From JACPFJ01 sp036504875 (lineage in GTDB: Bacteria > Desulfobacterota > Desulfuromonadia > Geobacterales > Pseudopelobacteraceae), in NCBI GenBank assembly GCA_036504875.1, contig DASXUK010000040.1:29368-93367 (forward strand): a DNA stretch of 64,000 nt. The letters run 5' to 3'. Below are positions 26,698 through 35,922 of the stretch, piece after piece. Below the pieces are notes generated by a model. The model did no database searches. It was given only the letters and a program-made list of their open reading frames with translations, and had not been told where the DNA came from. Made by a program: the position numbers and the translations under genes. The first letter of the stretch is position 1, and each line of letters opens with the position of its first letter.

Positions 26698-28054
26698 ACA
26701 AAACATTTTGATTATTGATGACGAGGAAAATCTGCGGCACATGCTGTCGGTCATGCTTACCCGGCAGGGCTATCAGGCGGAAATTGCTGCGGATGGGGCC
26801 CAGGGCCTGCTTTGCCTGCGGGAAAAGGTCTATGACTTTGTCCTCTGTGATATTCGCATGCCAAATATGGATGGCAAGGATTTTCTGAAAAAGGCGCTGG
26901 AAGAGCACATCTGCTCGCCAATTATCATGATGTCGGCCTACGGCACAGTTGATACTGCCGTCGAGTGCATGAAAAACGGAGCCTATGATTTCATTTCCAA
27001 GCCTTTTAAAAAGGATGAGATCCTGATGGTGCTGAAAAAGGCCGAAGAGCGCGAGCGACTTAAAGCTGAAAACAACCATTTGCGTGAAGTAGTGGCCGGT
27101 AATAATGCCTTCCAGAGTATTATCAGTCGGAATGCCGCCATGGGGGAGATCTTTTCCCAGATCCGAAAGGTATCTGACCTGAAAACCACGGTTCTTATCC
27201 TGGGTGAATCCGGGACCGGAAAAGAGCTGGTGGCGCGTGCCATTCACAACAGCGGCAATCGCTCTAAAAAACCATTTGTGGCGATCAATTGCGGAGCTAT
27301 TCCTGAACATCTGTTGGAAAGTGTGCTCTTTGGCTATGTCCGGGGTGCCTTTACCGATGCCGCCGGCGACCGGACCGGACTTTTTGAGGAGGCCGATGGC
27401 GGCACGCTCTTTCTGGATGAGATCGGCGAACTGCCGCTGGCGTTGCAGGTCAAGCTGCTGCGGGTTTTGCAGGAAGAGGAGATTCGCCGGGTTGGCGCCC
27501 CTACCTCCCGTAAAATCAATGTCCGGGTCATATCGGCTACCTCCCGCGACCTGGAGACGGATGTCAGGACCGGACATTTCCGTGAGGACCTTTATTTTCG
27601 GCTGAATGTTTTTCTGATCCAGCTGCCGCCGCTCCGAGAGCGCATCGAGGATATCCCCTATTTAGCCGAACATTTTCTGGCGAAAAACGCCGCGGCCATG
27701 GAGCGTCCGCAGCTCAAAATCGCTCCGGATGCCATGCGCGGTCTCATGGGCTATGGCTGGCCCGGCAATATCAGGGAGTTGGAGAATGTCATCGAGCGGG
27801 CCATGATCATGTCAGAAGGGGAGATGGTTACTGCAGAAGCCCTTCCGGCGACTGTTCGCGGTAGCTCAGGCATGGCCAAGGTATCCGCCGCGGATGAGGA
27901 TCTCTCCATCAAAAAGGCCGGGGATGCCATGGAGCGGGATCTGATCCGCAAGGCGCTGATCAAGACCGGCGGTAACCGCACTCAGGCGGCCAGAATCCTT
28001 GAAATCAGCCACCGTTCGCTACTGTACAAAATCAAAGAATTTGGATTTGAATGA
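26687..28054 (+). CDS. Sigma-54-dependent response regulator
   Basis: 455 residues from the ATG with GGAAGGAAATAG upstream. Receiver domain ~1-120 with Asp55 (CDIRMPN). AAA+ domain with Walker A GESGTGKE and Walker B-type GGTLFLDEIG. The sigma-54 contact loop reads GAFTDA instead of GAFTGA. Fis-type helix-turn-helix at the C terminus (GGNRTQAARILEISHRSLLY). It pairs with the overlapping kinase gene. A -24/-12 promoter with nearby repeats lies directly downstream, before the DsbC/PilY1 operon, and is the obvious candidate target (inference). Confidence 0.95.
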   Translation: MAHKQNILIIDDEENLRHMLSVMLTRQGYQAEIAADGAQGLLCLREKVYDFVLCDIRMPNMDGKDFLKKALEEHICSPIIMMSAYGTVDTAVECMKNGAYDFISKPFKKDEILMVLKKAEERERLKAENNHLREVVAGNNAFQSIISRNAAMGEIFSQIRKVSDLKTTVLILGESGTGKELVARAIHNSGNRSKKPFVAINCGAIPEHLLESVLFGYVRGAFTDAAGDRTGLFEEADGGTLFLDEIGELPLALQVKLLRVLQEEEIRRVGAPTSRKINVRVISATSRDLETDVRTGHFREDLYFRLNVFLIQLPPLRERIEDIPYLAEHFLAKNAAAMERPQLKIAPDAMRGLMGYGWPGNIRELENVIERAMIMSEGEMVTAEALPATVRGSSGMAKVSAADEDLSIKKAGDAMERDLIRKALIKTGGNRTQAARILEISHRSLLYKIKEFGFE

Positions 28055-28061
28055 CACTCGC

Positions 28062-28118
28062 GCAAAATTTGCATAGTTTCAATGATCTGCATAACCTAAA
28101 ACCCTGCAAAAATTACAT
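28062..28118 (+). promoter_or_regulatory. Candidate activator-binding repeats upstream of the sigma-54 promoter
   Basis: GCAAAATTTGCAT at 28062-28074 (it contains the palindrome GCAAAATTTGC) and the related GCAAAAATTACAT at 28106-28118. Their starts are 44 bp apart, about four helical turns. A TGCAT half-site lies between them at 28088-28092. They lie 65-120 bp upstream of the -24 element, the usual range for enhancer sites. Confidence 0.4.
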
Positions 28119-28180
28119 ACCCCCGCCTCAGTTTTAATTATAATCCCTTTTAATACAGTGAAATAGATACACCTTTTTTA

Positions 28181-28196
28181 TGGCATTGTATTTGCT
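28181..28196 (+). promoter_or_regulatory. Sigma-54 (-24/-12) promoter for the DsbC-PilY1-minor pilin operon
   Basis: TGGCAT-N5-TTGCT matches the TGGCAC-N5-TTGCA/T consensus, with the invariant GG and GC exactly 12 bases apart. It lies ~40 bases upstream of the DsbC-like start and just after a sigma-54 activator gene. Confidence 0.75.
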
Positions 28197-28234
28197 GTGG
28201 TTGTGGGCATCTACATCCCGAAAGGAAATCGTCT

Positions 28235-29017
28235 ATGCTCAAACAATTTTTTATCGCTCTGTCCATCTCTACCATTATAGCTTCACCGGCCGTTGTCATG
28301 GCCAAAGAAGGGCATTCCAGCGATTGTGCCTCATGTCATTCTTTGGATGAAAAGGAGGCGGCCCAGCTCCTGAGCAAGATCGGCGGCACAGTCAAATCGG
28401 TTAAACAGGCTCCGGTTAAGGGTTTTTTTGAGTTGCTGATGGAAAAGGATGGCAAGCAAGGTCTTCTTTACCTTGACTACGGCAAGAAAAAAGTAATGCA
28501 GGGCATGGTCTTCAGCCTGGAGACACTCCAGCCGCTTTCTTCCCATCCGCTACCGCAGCAGAAGCAGGTAACGGCTGTCGATCCCAAGAGCATCCCGATT
28601 GCAAACTCGGTTGTCATGGGTAATCCAAAAGCGGCCAAAAAAATATATGTCTTCACTGATCCGGACTGCCCATACTGCCGCAAAATGCACGCCGAACTGC
28701 TCAAGCTGGAAAAGATCACTCCCGATGTCGCCATCCATGTCATGCTCTATCCTTTGCCGATGCATCCCGGAGCCTATGATAAGGCGCGCGTGCTGTTGGA
28801 GACCAAAAGCCAAGACCTGCTGAATAAAGCCTTCGACGGCAAGGAAGTTCCCAAGCCGACCAAAGAGGAGAGCAAGGCTCAGGTCGAAGAAAATATCAAG
28901 TTTGCCAATGCCAATGGCATTACCGGTACTCCGACAATAGTCATGCCCGACGGCAAGCTTGAGGTTGGTATGCGGGATGCGGAGATGTTGGTGAAGATGC
29001 TGGAAGGGCTGAAGTAG
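28235..29017 (+). CDS. DsbC/DsbG-like periplasmic thiol isomerase with an N-terminal CXXCH motif
   Basis: 260 residues. Signal peptide (~1-23, ending VVMA). The mature N terminus at once shows C31-A-S-C-H, a c-type heme attachment motif. A DsbC-like N-terminal domain follows (~40-100; LSKIGGTVKSVKQAPVKGFFEL), then a linker and a thioredoxin-fold domain (~125-258) with active site DPDCPYCRK and the cis-Pro GITGTPTIV. DsbC isomerises wrong disulfides in the periplasm. The CXXCH could bind heme or be a redox-active thiol pair; one motif alone cannot decide. First gene of the operon leading to a cysteine-rich PilY1, a likely client. Confidence 0.88.
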   Translation: MLKQFFIALSISTIIASPAVVMAKEGHSSDCASCHSLDEKEAAQLLSKIGGTVKSVKQAPVKGFFELLMEKDGKQGLLYLDYGKKKVMQGMVFSLETLQPLSSHPLPQQKQVTAVDPKSIPIANSVVMGNPKAAKKIYVFTDPDCPYCRKMHAELLKLEKITPDVAIHVMLYPLPMHPGAYDKARVLLETKSQDLLNKAFDGKEVPKPTKEESKAQVEENIKFANANGITGTPTIVMPDGKLEVGMRDAEMLVKMLEGLK

Positions 29018-29037
29018 AAATTGAGTTGGAGGTGATC

Positions 29038-29325
29038 ATGCGACTAATTTTATTGGTTTTTGGAATGTTAGCCATTCTTTCCGGGACTGCCGATGCAAGT
29101 CTTGTCTATGAAACCGGGACTGTGACAGCTGTCTACGGGAACATGATTCAGATGATCGGGCGCAATTTCAAGTTGCTTGATAACGCCCCGGTACGCCTTC
29201 ATATAAATAAAGGGAACGGCGAGGCAGAAATCAAAGGAAGCCGGTCTGATATAAGGCCGGGTTCTGTTGTCCAGTTACATGTTGCCGGTCACTTGGTGGT
29301 AGACGTTTTGATTGAAAGGAGATGA
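29038..29325 (+). CDS. Small secreted protein, unknown function
   Basis: 95 residues from the ATG that follows GGAGGTGATC. Signal peptide (~1-20, ending TADA). The ~75-residue mature part is predicted beta-rich (VYETGTVTAVYGNMIQM, then IRPGSVVQLHVAGHLVVDVLI) and has no cysteines. I do not recognise a family; the pattern resembles a small OB- or KOW-like beta barrel. It lies between the DsbC-like gene and pilY1, with the pilY1 start only 4 bases after its stop, so it likely acts in pilus/adhesin biogenesis (inference from position). Confidence 0.75.
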   Translation: MRLILLVFGMLAILSGTADASLVYETGTVTAVYGNMIQMIGRNFKLLDNAPVRLHINKGNGEAEIKGSRSDIRPGSVVQLHVAGHLVVDVLIERR

Positions 29326-29329
29326 GGCC

Positions 29330-32300
29330 ATGAAATACTTTATTCGATTTTTTTGTTTCAGTGCCTTGCTCTGCTTCATAGCTCTTAGCGAAGTCCCGAC
29401 TACGCACGCTGCGGTAATGAATGACTACTGCATCCAGCCACCGTTCATTTCACAGACCGTTCCGCCATTGGTCATGTTTGAGATGGGGCGTGATCACAAG
29501 TTTTATTTTCAAGCTTACAACGATGCCACCGACCTGGATGGCGATGGCCAAATCGATTCTACCTATAAGCATTCGATCAATTACTACGGTTACTTTGACC
29601 CCTTTAAATGCTATACCCACACCGGTGGGGCGGGCAGCACCGACCAGTTTACGCCGGTGTCGGTTTCGTCCAACAAGTTCTGCACCACCGGTCAGTGGAG
29701 CGGCAACGTGCTCAACTGGTTGACCATGACCCGCATGGATGTCCTCAGGAAGGTTCTCTATGGCGGCAAGCGCGTGGCGGACAGTTCAACGTCAACGGTT
29801 CTTGAGCGGGCGTATGTTCCCCAGGATGCCCACAGCTGGGGCAAAGAACTGACCGGACGGCTCTGTTTTGATGGCAATGCCACCTACACGACCCCCTGTT
29901 CCCAAAACAGTGATTGTAATTCTGGCTGGACCTGTATCGACAAATCCAATCAACTAATTGGCATGAATGCTGCCGATGCACCCAGCGCCTGTGCCACTTC
30001 GGTCACCGCGCCTGGTTGGACCACAGCCGGTAAGATATTTGTGGCCAAATACTCGCACCCCCTCCATACCAATACTTGCGGCGATTACACCATCACCTCA
30101 ACCGCTCCGCCGGCTGACTGCCCGGAGTGCCCATCAACAATCGTGATCAATGATACGATCTTTGCGTCATATGAGCCGTCCAGCGCTAACTTGCAGAGTT
30201 ATTATTACATCCCGGATTTTGGCTATAACGATGCAACCACGAACAAGGATGTTCTGCCGACCAAGGACCACGGCAATGATTTCAATTTCTTCATGGTCAC
30301 TGAATTCAATGTGGCCAACAGCCAGGCCGGTACCTGGAATTTCCTGATAGACAGTGATGATGGTGCTTATATGATGATCGACGGCCAGATCATCTCGAAC
30401 TATCCCGGCTGTCATGCCAGGTGTTATGACGTGGCGGGGACACCATCCAGAACACCTAACGCGCCGGCTACGGCCAGTGTCTGCAGCGGCACCATCCTGG
30501 GGCCAACGGTAAAAGCTTGCAGTACCAACGCAGACTGCAACAATACCGCGCCTGCTGCCGAAGGTACCTGCCAGGCTAATACACCGGTCTGCGCCGGTAT
30601 GACCCAGCCTACGCCGCAAGGTGGCCCTGTTTCCCTGACTGCCGGCTACCACAGGATGATTGTCCGTCATTCCGAGAATTCCGGCCAGGATGGTGTGCGG
30701 GTCTGGTACAAGGCCAAGGGAGATACCACCTGGACCCTGTTCGGTACTGCCACCGGTTCTGCGGCCCTGACACTGCGCGCTCCTACCGTGGACACAACAA
30801 ACGATTGTTCCATCACTACTTTGCCGTTTATAGAAAGCGGATCGCCAGTCACGGGTGTTGCAAAACGGCATCTTTTCTGCAACACCACCCTTTCGAATGG
30901 TGGCACGCCTATTATGCGCTACATTACCAACCGTACCGAACGTATGTGGCAATGGTCGACCATGGAGAGCTCTATTGGCCCCTCCTGCGGCAGCAAAATA
31001 TACAACAACGCAAGCAATGATAACTTCAGTGCGACCAGTGCAATAACACCTAACGACAGGGCCGTGAGGGTCGAGGTGTGCAAAAGCGGCATCACCGGAG
31101 CTGTCATGGCTGAGGATTACGAGTTTGAACGCTGCAAAGACTATACTGGCAACAAAAAACCGATCGGCTTGTTGCAGAAATACGGTGAAAACGTTGGTGG
31201 CGCCAAGGTCTGCTCAAAGGCACTGTCCAAGACGTGCAGTGCTGATAGCGGTTGTGATCTGGCTACCGAGGGGTTGTGCATCTACAAATCCGGTATGTAC
31301 TTTGGCCTGTTCACCACCACCTATGACAAGAACAAAAGCGGCGGCATGCTGCGCAAAAATATCGGCAGCATCCTGGATGAAGTTAACACAAATGGCTTCA
31401 TCCAGACATCCAATAATATCACCGGCAATATTGCAGCAACTATCGATAAATTTAAGATAGTTGATTTTGACTACCCCTCGCTCAAATATATCAACTGTCA
31501 GTTCAACGACCGTGTGATGAATGAGGGTGAATGCCGTGACTGGGGTAATCCGCTTGCCGAGATGATGTACGAGTCGTTGCGTTATTTTGCCGGCAAAACA
31601 GGCCCTTTGCCTGAATTCAACGTCACCACCAATACCGACGGTGGAATCACCTTTGCCAAGACAGCCTGGGGACAGTTTAGTACTGGTAATGCCCAATACA
31701 AACCGTATTCCATCTATCCTTCCTGCGCCAAGCCGTTCATCCTTCTCATGAGCGACATCAACACCTCCTTTGACGACGACCAGGTGCCGGGCAGCGCTTT
31801 TGCTACATACGCAGAAGACGGCGGTCTTCCCGCGCTTAACATGAATGTCGCGACACTGGCAAACACTATTGGCACAACAGAAGGGATCAACAATACCAAC
31901 TGGTTTATCGGCGAGTCATCCACCACCAACAATTTTATCTGCGACGCCAAACAAGCCACCGGCAACCTTAGCCTGCTGCGAGGGATCTGCCCCGAGGAGC
32001 CGACCAAAAAGGGTACATTCTACTCCGCGGCCGTCGCCTACTATGGCAAGACCCAGTTCAAGGCCAACACCGGCCTGCCTGCGGTAAACACCTTTGCAGT
32101 GGCGCTCTCCTCGCCCTTGTCAGACCTCAAGTTCAAACTGGGAGGCAAAACGGTAACCTTCATCCCCGTCGGCAAGTCGGTCAGCGGCTCGTCCGCTGCC
32201 GCTAAATGCTCAAGCCTTTGCACCTTTTCCATTAATAATACCGCTACCGGCAAAGGTCTTACTATCAGTAACTGCGGCACGGGCGCCTTCTGTCCCACCA

Positions 32301-35300
32301 ACGCCATTGTCAACGTCTTCTTTGAAGACCAGAGATATGACACCAGCAACAACCTGACCTATGCCCGTTTCCGCATCAACTACGAGAACTACGAACAGGG
32401 TAATGACTATGATATGGATGCCTTGGTGCGTTATGAGATATGTACCAGCACCTCGGTCAATCAGAGTTATTCCTTTTGTTCGAACGCACTAGCCGCCGAT
32501 CAAATTGAGATCAAGGTCGATTCGCGCGCGGCTGCCGGAAGTACTGACCAGGCCCTCGGGTTTGTCGTCAACGGTACTACTGCAGACGGTTCCTATCTGG
32601 TGGTGAAGGATGCTGACGTCGGTAATACATCGCCGATTACAACCCTTCCCCTCTCATGGCAGAGGACGTTTAGCGTCAGTTCAACCGGTTCCACGGCCGG
32701 TATACTGAAAAATCCGCTCTGGTATGCCGCCAAGTGGGGTGGCTTTGAGGACAAAAATGGCAGCGGAACCCCTGACCAGAAAAATGAGTGGGCCAGCAAC
32801 TGTACTGAAACCGACATCACCAAATGTAACCCGGACAACTACTACCTGGTCAACAATCCATTGGAGCTTGAAAGGCAATTGGATAAGGCACTTAATGATA
32901 TCCTTGCCAGAGTTTCGTCCGGTACGGCCGCCTCAATCCTCAATAACAGCGAAGGAAGCGGCGCCAACCTGCTGCAGGCAGTTTTCTATCCCAAAAAATC
33001 TTTTGATGAATCAACGGAAGCCAACTGGATTGGCGAGATTCAAAACCTTTGGTACTACCTCGATCCAGGCCTGCAGAAAACTTCGATTCGTGAGGATACT
33101 GATCAGGATTTCACCCTGCACTTAAAACACGATAAGGTTGCAGCGTTCTATTTTGATCCGTCTGATTCGATCACCAAGGTCAAGCTCTTTTCTGATGCCA
33201 ACGGTGACGGTGCAGCAGATAACCCCTCCGTTCCCGATGCTACTGTATTGCCTGACGATGTCCACAGCCTTTGGAAGGCTGGCCGTCTGCTCTGGAATCG
33301 GGATCTAACAGCATCCCCTCGTACAATTTACACAGGGTACAACTCCTCCATTAATGCCGTACCACAAACTATTAGCAGTCTCGCAACGAATACAGGATTT
33401 CAGGATGTTCTGCAGATTCCGGGCCCCAATGGCGCTACGCGCGATACTGCTGCCACTGCCCTGATCAATTTTGTCCATGGTCTCGATCAAACCGGCATGC
33501 GTGGCCGCAAGGTGACGTTGCTTGGATGCGGGCTGGCTAACTGTACCCGCGAATGGAAACTGGGTGATATTGTATCCTCCACACCGAAGCTGATCTCCAA
33601 TGTCAAGCTCAATAATTATTCTCTCTCGCCGCCCACCGGCTATGGAGATAATACCTATGCACAATTCGTTAATTCAGCTACTTACCGAACTCGCGGTATG
33701 GTTTTTGTAGGGGGCAATGACGGCATGCTGCATGCTTTCAAGTTGGGTGTCTTGAAGGAATTGACCGATCGCTACGCAAAGGCCAAGATGACTAATTCAT
33801 CCGGTGCAACCGCTACAGCGGCTGATTTGCTCGGGAACGAAGAATGGGCCTTTGTTCCCAAAAATACTGTCCCATACCTGAATTATCTGGCTGATCCTGC
33901 ATACAACCATTTGTACTTTGTTGACAAGACAGCATCGACGGTAGATGCCAGTATTGGAGTTAATGCTGCCGACACCAGTGCCGCCTGTGCGGCCGACTAT
34001 TCTCAATGCACCAAGGCTGTTGATGGAAGTACCTGGCGTACGGTTTTGATTGGAGGCATGGGAATCGGAGGAGCAGTCAAGCCCACCTCCGACGCCTGCA
34101 CCGCTCCGGCAAATTGTGTTAAGACCCCGATTGCCAATTATGGCTATTCATCCTATTTTGCACTGGATGTTACGGACCCGGCGGCACCGAAGTATTTGTG
34201 GGAAATTGCCCCGAGCGGGCTTGGTTATTCTACAACCGGACCGGCACTTGTTCGTATCGCGACAAAAAATGCTGCTGGTACAGCTCCTGATCATACCAAA
34301 AACGGAAAGTGGTTTGCGGTGTTTGCCTCCGGTCCAACCGGGCCGATCGACACCACCACACATGAATTCAAGGGGCAATCAGATCAGAACCTTCAAATTT
34401 TTATCGTTGATCTTGCAACTGGTGCACTTGTCAGGACAATAGATACGGGTATCACCAATGCGTTTGCCGGTTCTCTGGCAAGCAGCTGGATCGATACGGA
34501 TCGTTCTAACACAGCATCAAATGGCTATTACAGTGACGACGCTGTTTACATCGGCTATGTTAAAAAAGATACAACTACCAATACCTGGACCAAGGGTGGG
34601 GTAGTGCGGTTGCTTACCAAGGAAAGTACTGATCCGGCCAGCACCGATGTTAATAAGCAGTGGGCCTGGAGTACGCTGATTGATAATACTGGTCCCGTTA
34701 CAACATCAATTACCAAGTTGCAGGACCGCAGAAACAAGAACCTCTGGATCTACTTTGGAACCGGTCGCTTCTTTTATAAAACGGATGATAATGCTACAAC
34801 ATCTCAGAACGTTCTTTATGGTGTAAAAGAACCATGCTATTCCACTACTACCGGTCCCACTAATGACATCGATCAAAGTTGTACTATCTCTGTTCCTTCC
34901 GGCTTGATCAACCAGTCCGGCGATACACCATCCAGCACCATTGCTGCTACCGCTCCAGGGTGGTATATCAATCTGGATGCTCCTGACAGCAGTTATCTCT
35001 CAGAGCGCATGATTACTGACCCGATAGCATCACCGGCCGGAGCCGTTTTTTTCACAACGTTCAAGCCCAGTGCCGATATCTGCAAGTTTGGCGGTGATTC
35101 ATTCATCTGGGCAGCCAATTATGCAACTGGAGGTCGGCCCCCTGCTGCATCCATACAGGGTCGGGCACTTATGCAGGTTTCCACCGGGGCTTTTGCTGAG
35201 ATTAATCTTAGCACTGCATTAACCGACAAAGGCAGTAGGAAAACTCATGTCCCGATTTCGGGTGTGCCGCCGACAGCCCAGGGTTTGTCGCTCATTTCAA

Positions 35301-35344
35301 ACCCGCCTCCGGTTAAAAAGTTCCTGCATGTCAAGGAGAAGTAG
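29330..35344 (+). CDS. pilY1: Giant PilY1-type pilus tip/adhesin protein
   Basis: 2004 residues from the ATG after GGAGATGAGG. Signal peptide ~1-27. A DLDGDGQID calcium-type loop lies near residue 69. A PA14-like lectin domain occupies ~270-470 (GTWNFLIDSDDGAYMMIDG). Three cysteine-rich modules sit at ~179-202, ~385-414 and ~628-650. A von Willebrand A-like region includes CAKPFILLMSDINTSFDDD. The C-terminal third (~1400-1950) is the PilY1 beta-propeller (LGDIVSSTPKLIS, VFVGGNDGMLHAFKLG, EEWAFVPKNTVPYL). PilY1 proteins sit at the pilus tip with minor pilins, mediate adhesion and control retraction. Most are 1000-1400 residues, so this one is large. Minor pilin genes follow directly. Confidence 0.93.
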   Translation: MKYFIRFFCFSALLCFIALSEVPTTHAAVMNDYCIQPPFISQTVPPLVMFEMGRDHKFYFQAYNDATDLDGDGQIDSTYKHSINYYGYFDPFKCYTHTGGAGSTDQFTPVSVSSNKFCTTGQWSGNVLNWLTMTRMDVLRKVLYGGKRVADSSTSTVLERAYVPQDAHSWGKELTGRLCFDGNATYTTPCSQNSDCNSGWTCIDKSNQLIGMNAADAPSACATSVTAPGWTTAGKIFVAKYSHPLHTNTCGDYTITSTAPPADCPECPSTIVINDTIFASYEPSSANLQSYYYIPDFGYNDATTNKDVLPTKDHGNDFNFFMVTEFNVANSQAGTWNFLIDSDDGAYMMIDGQIISNYPGCHARCYDVAGTPSRTPNAPATASVCSGTILGPTVKACSTNADCNNTAPAAEGTCQANTPVCAGMTQPTPQGGPVSLTAGYHRMIVRHSENSGQDGVRVWYKAKGDTTWTLFGTATGSAALTLRAPTVDTTNDCSITTLPFIESGSPVTGVAKRHLFCNTTLSNGGTPIMRYITNRTERMWQWSTMESSIGPSCGSKIYNNASNDNFSATSAITPNDRAVRVEVCKSGITGAVMAEDYEFERCKDYTGNKKPIGLLQKYGENVGGAKVCSKALSKTCSADSGCDLATEGLCIYKSGMYFGLFTTTYDKNKSGGMLRKNIGSILDEVNTNGFIQTSNNITGNIAATIDKFKIVDFDYPSLKYINCQFNDRVMNEGECRDWGNPLAEMMYESLRYFAGKTGPLPEFNVTTNTDGGITFAKTAWGQFSTGNAQYKPYSIYPSCAKPFILLMSDINTSFDDDQVPGSAFATYAEDGGLPALNMNVATLANTIGTTEGINNTNWFIGESSTTNNFICDAKQATGNLSLLRGICPEEPTKKGTFYSAAVAYYGKTQFKANTGLPAVNTFAVALSSPLSDLKFKLGGKTVTFIPVGKSVSGSSAAAKCSSLCTFSINNTATGKGLTISNCGTGAFCPTNAIVNVFFEDQRYDTSNNLTYARFRINYENYEQGNDYDMDALVRYEICTSTSVNQSYSFCSNALAADQIEIKVDSRAAAGSTDQALGFVVNGTTADGSYLVVKDADVGNTSPITTLPLSWQRTFSVSSTGSTAGILKNPLWYAAKWGGFEDKNGSGTPDQKNEWASNCTETDITKCNPDNYYLVNNPLELERQLDKALNDILARVSSGTAASILNNSEGSGANLLQAVFYPKKSFDESTEANWIGEIQNLWYYLDPGLQKTSIREDTDQDFTLHLKHDKVAAFYFDPSDSITKVKLFSDANGDGAADNPSVPDATVLPDDVHSLWKAGRLLWNRDLTASPRTIYTGYNSSINAVPQTISSLATNTGFQDVLQIPGPNGATRDTAATALINFVHGLDQTGMRGRKVTLLGCGLANCTREWKLGDIVSSTPKLISNVKLNNYSLSPPTGYGDNTYAQFVNSATYRTRGMVFVGGNDGMLHAFKLGVLKELTDRYAKAKMTNSSGATATAADLLGNEEWAFVPKNTVPYLNYLADPAYNHLYFVDKTASTVDASIGVNAADTSAACAADYSQCTKAVDGSTWRTVLIGGMGIGGAVKPTSDACTAPANCVKTPIANYGYSSYFALDVTDPAAPKYLWEIAPSGLGYSTTGPALVRIATKNAAGTAPDHTKNGKWFAVFASGPTGPIDTTTHEFKGQSDQNLQIFIVDLATGALVRTIDTGITNAFAGSLASSWIDTDRSNTASNGYYSDDAVYIGYVKKDTTTNTWTKGGVVRLLTKESTDPASTDVNKQWAWSTLIDNTGPVTTSITKLQDRRNKNLWIYFGTGRFFYKTDDNATTSQNVLYGVKEPCYSTTTGPTNDIDQSCTISVPSGLINQSGDTPSSTIAATAPGWYINLDAPDSSYLSERMITDPIASPAGAVFFTTFKPSADICKFGGDSFIWAANYATGGRPPAASIQGRALMQVSTGAFAEINLSTALTDKGSRKTHVPISGVPPTAQGLSLISNPPPVKKFLHVKEK

Positions 35345-35346
35345 CA

Positions 35347-35922
35347 ATGCGACCTATTGGTGCTCGCAAACAGCTGTCTAGACAACATGCTACACATATA
35401 ATGCGGCTGGGCCGCTACGAAAATGGTTTTACGCTCACCGAGCTGATAGTCGTCATGAGTATCATGGGCATACTCTTCAGTATTGTGACACTTAATTTTA
35501 ATGATTGGCAGAAAAAGGCACAGATTGAGCGTCAGACGCGAGAGTTATACACCGATATAAACACTGCCAGAACTGAATCCGTGTTCAGAAAAAACAAACA
35601 TCGTATAACTTTTCAGCCAAACAGCTATGTTTTCACTGGATACAGCAGCGAAAACGAAGCTGCTAGTGCCGGAACAGCCATTAGCAGCCGCAATGTAACC
35701 TATCAGTTGACACGAGTGGTAGGCACCAGCACGGCTTCAATTGCTGATTATGCCGTGGAGTTTGATATGAGAGGGCTTGTTACCGGCGCCAATTTTTCGA
35801 GCCCTAATCTCACCTTGAACTTGAATCCGGTCGGTACCGGTGCAATTTTTGACTGCATCGTAATACATGTTGCAAGAACAAACATGGGGAAAATGGAAAA
35901 TGGAACCTGCACGTTCAAGTGA
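35347..35922 (+). CDS. Minor pilin/pseudopilin, FimT/GspH type
   Basis: 191 residues. A 27-residue cytoplasmic leader is followed by the prepilin site NG/FTLTELIVVMSIMGIL, with the +5 Glu and a hydrophobic helix, then a GspH/FimT-like globular domain. AGGAGAAG precedes the first ATG; a downstream ATG at 35401 would give a shorter leader. It starts 2 bases after the pilY1 stop. It is probably a priming minor pilin that initiates pilus assembly together with the PilV/W/X-like proteins and PilY1. Confidence 0.9.
   Translation: MRPIGARKQLSRQHATHIMRLGRYENGFTLTELIVVMSIMGILFSIVTLNFNDWQKKAQIERQTRELYTDINTARTESVFRKNKHRITFQPNSYVFTGYSSENEAASAGTAISSRNVTYQLTRVVGTSTASIADYAVEFDMRGLVTGANFSSPNLTLNLNPVGTGAIFDCIVIHVARTNMGKMENGTCTFK

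Noticed and set aside
26645..27577. Long minus-strand open frame opposite the sigma-54 regulator gene
   Set aside because: It is antisense to a gene with clear domains; the frame is a by-product of its codon composition.
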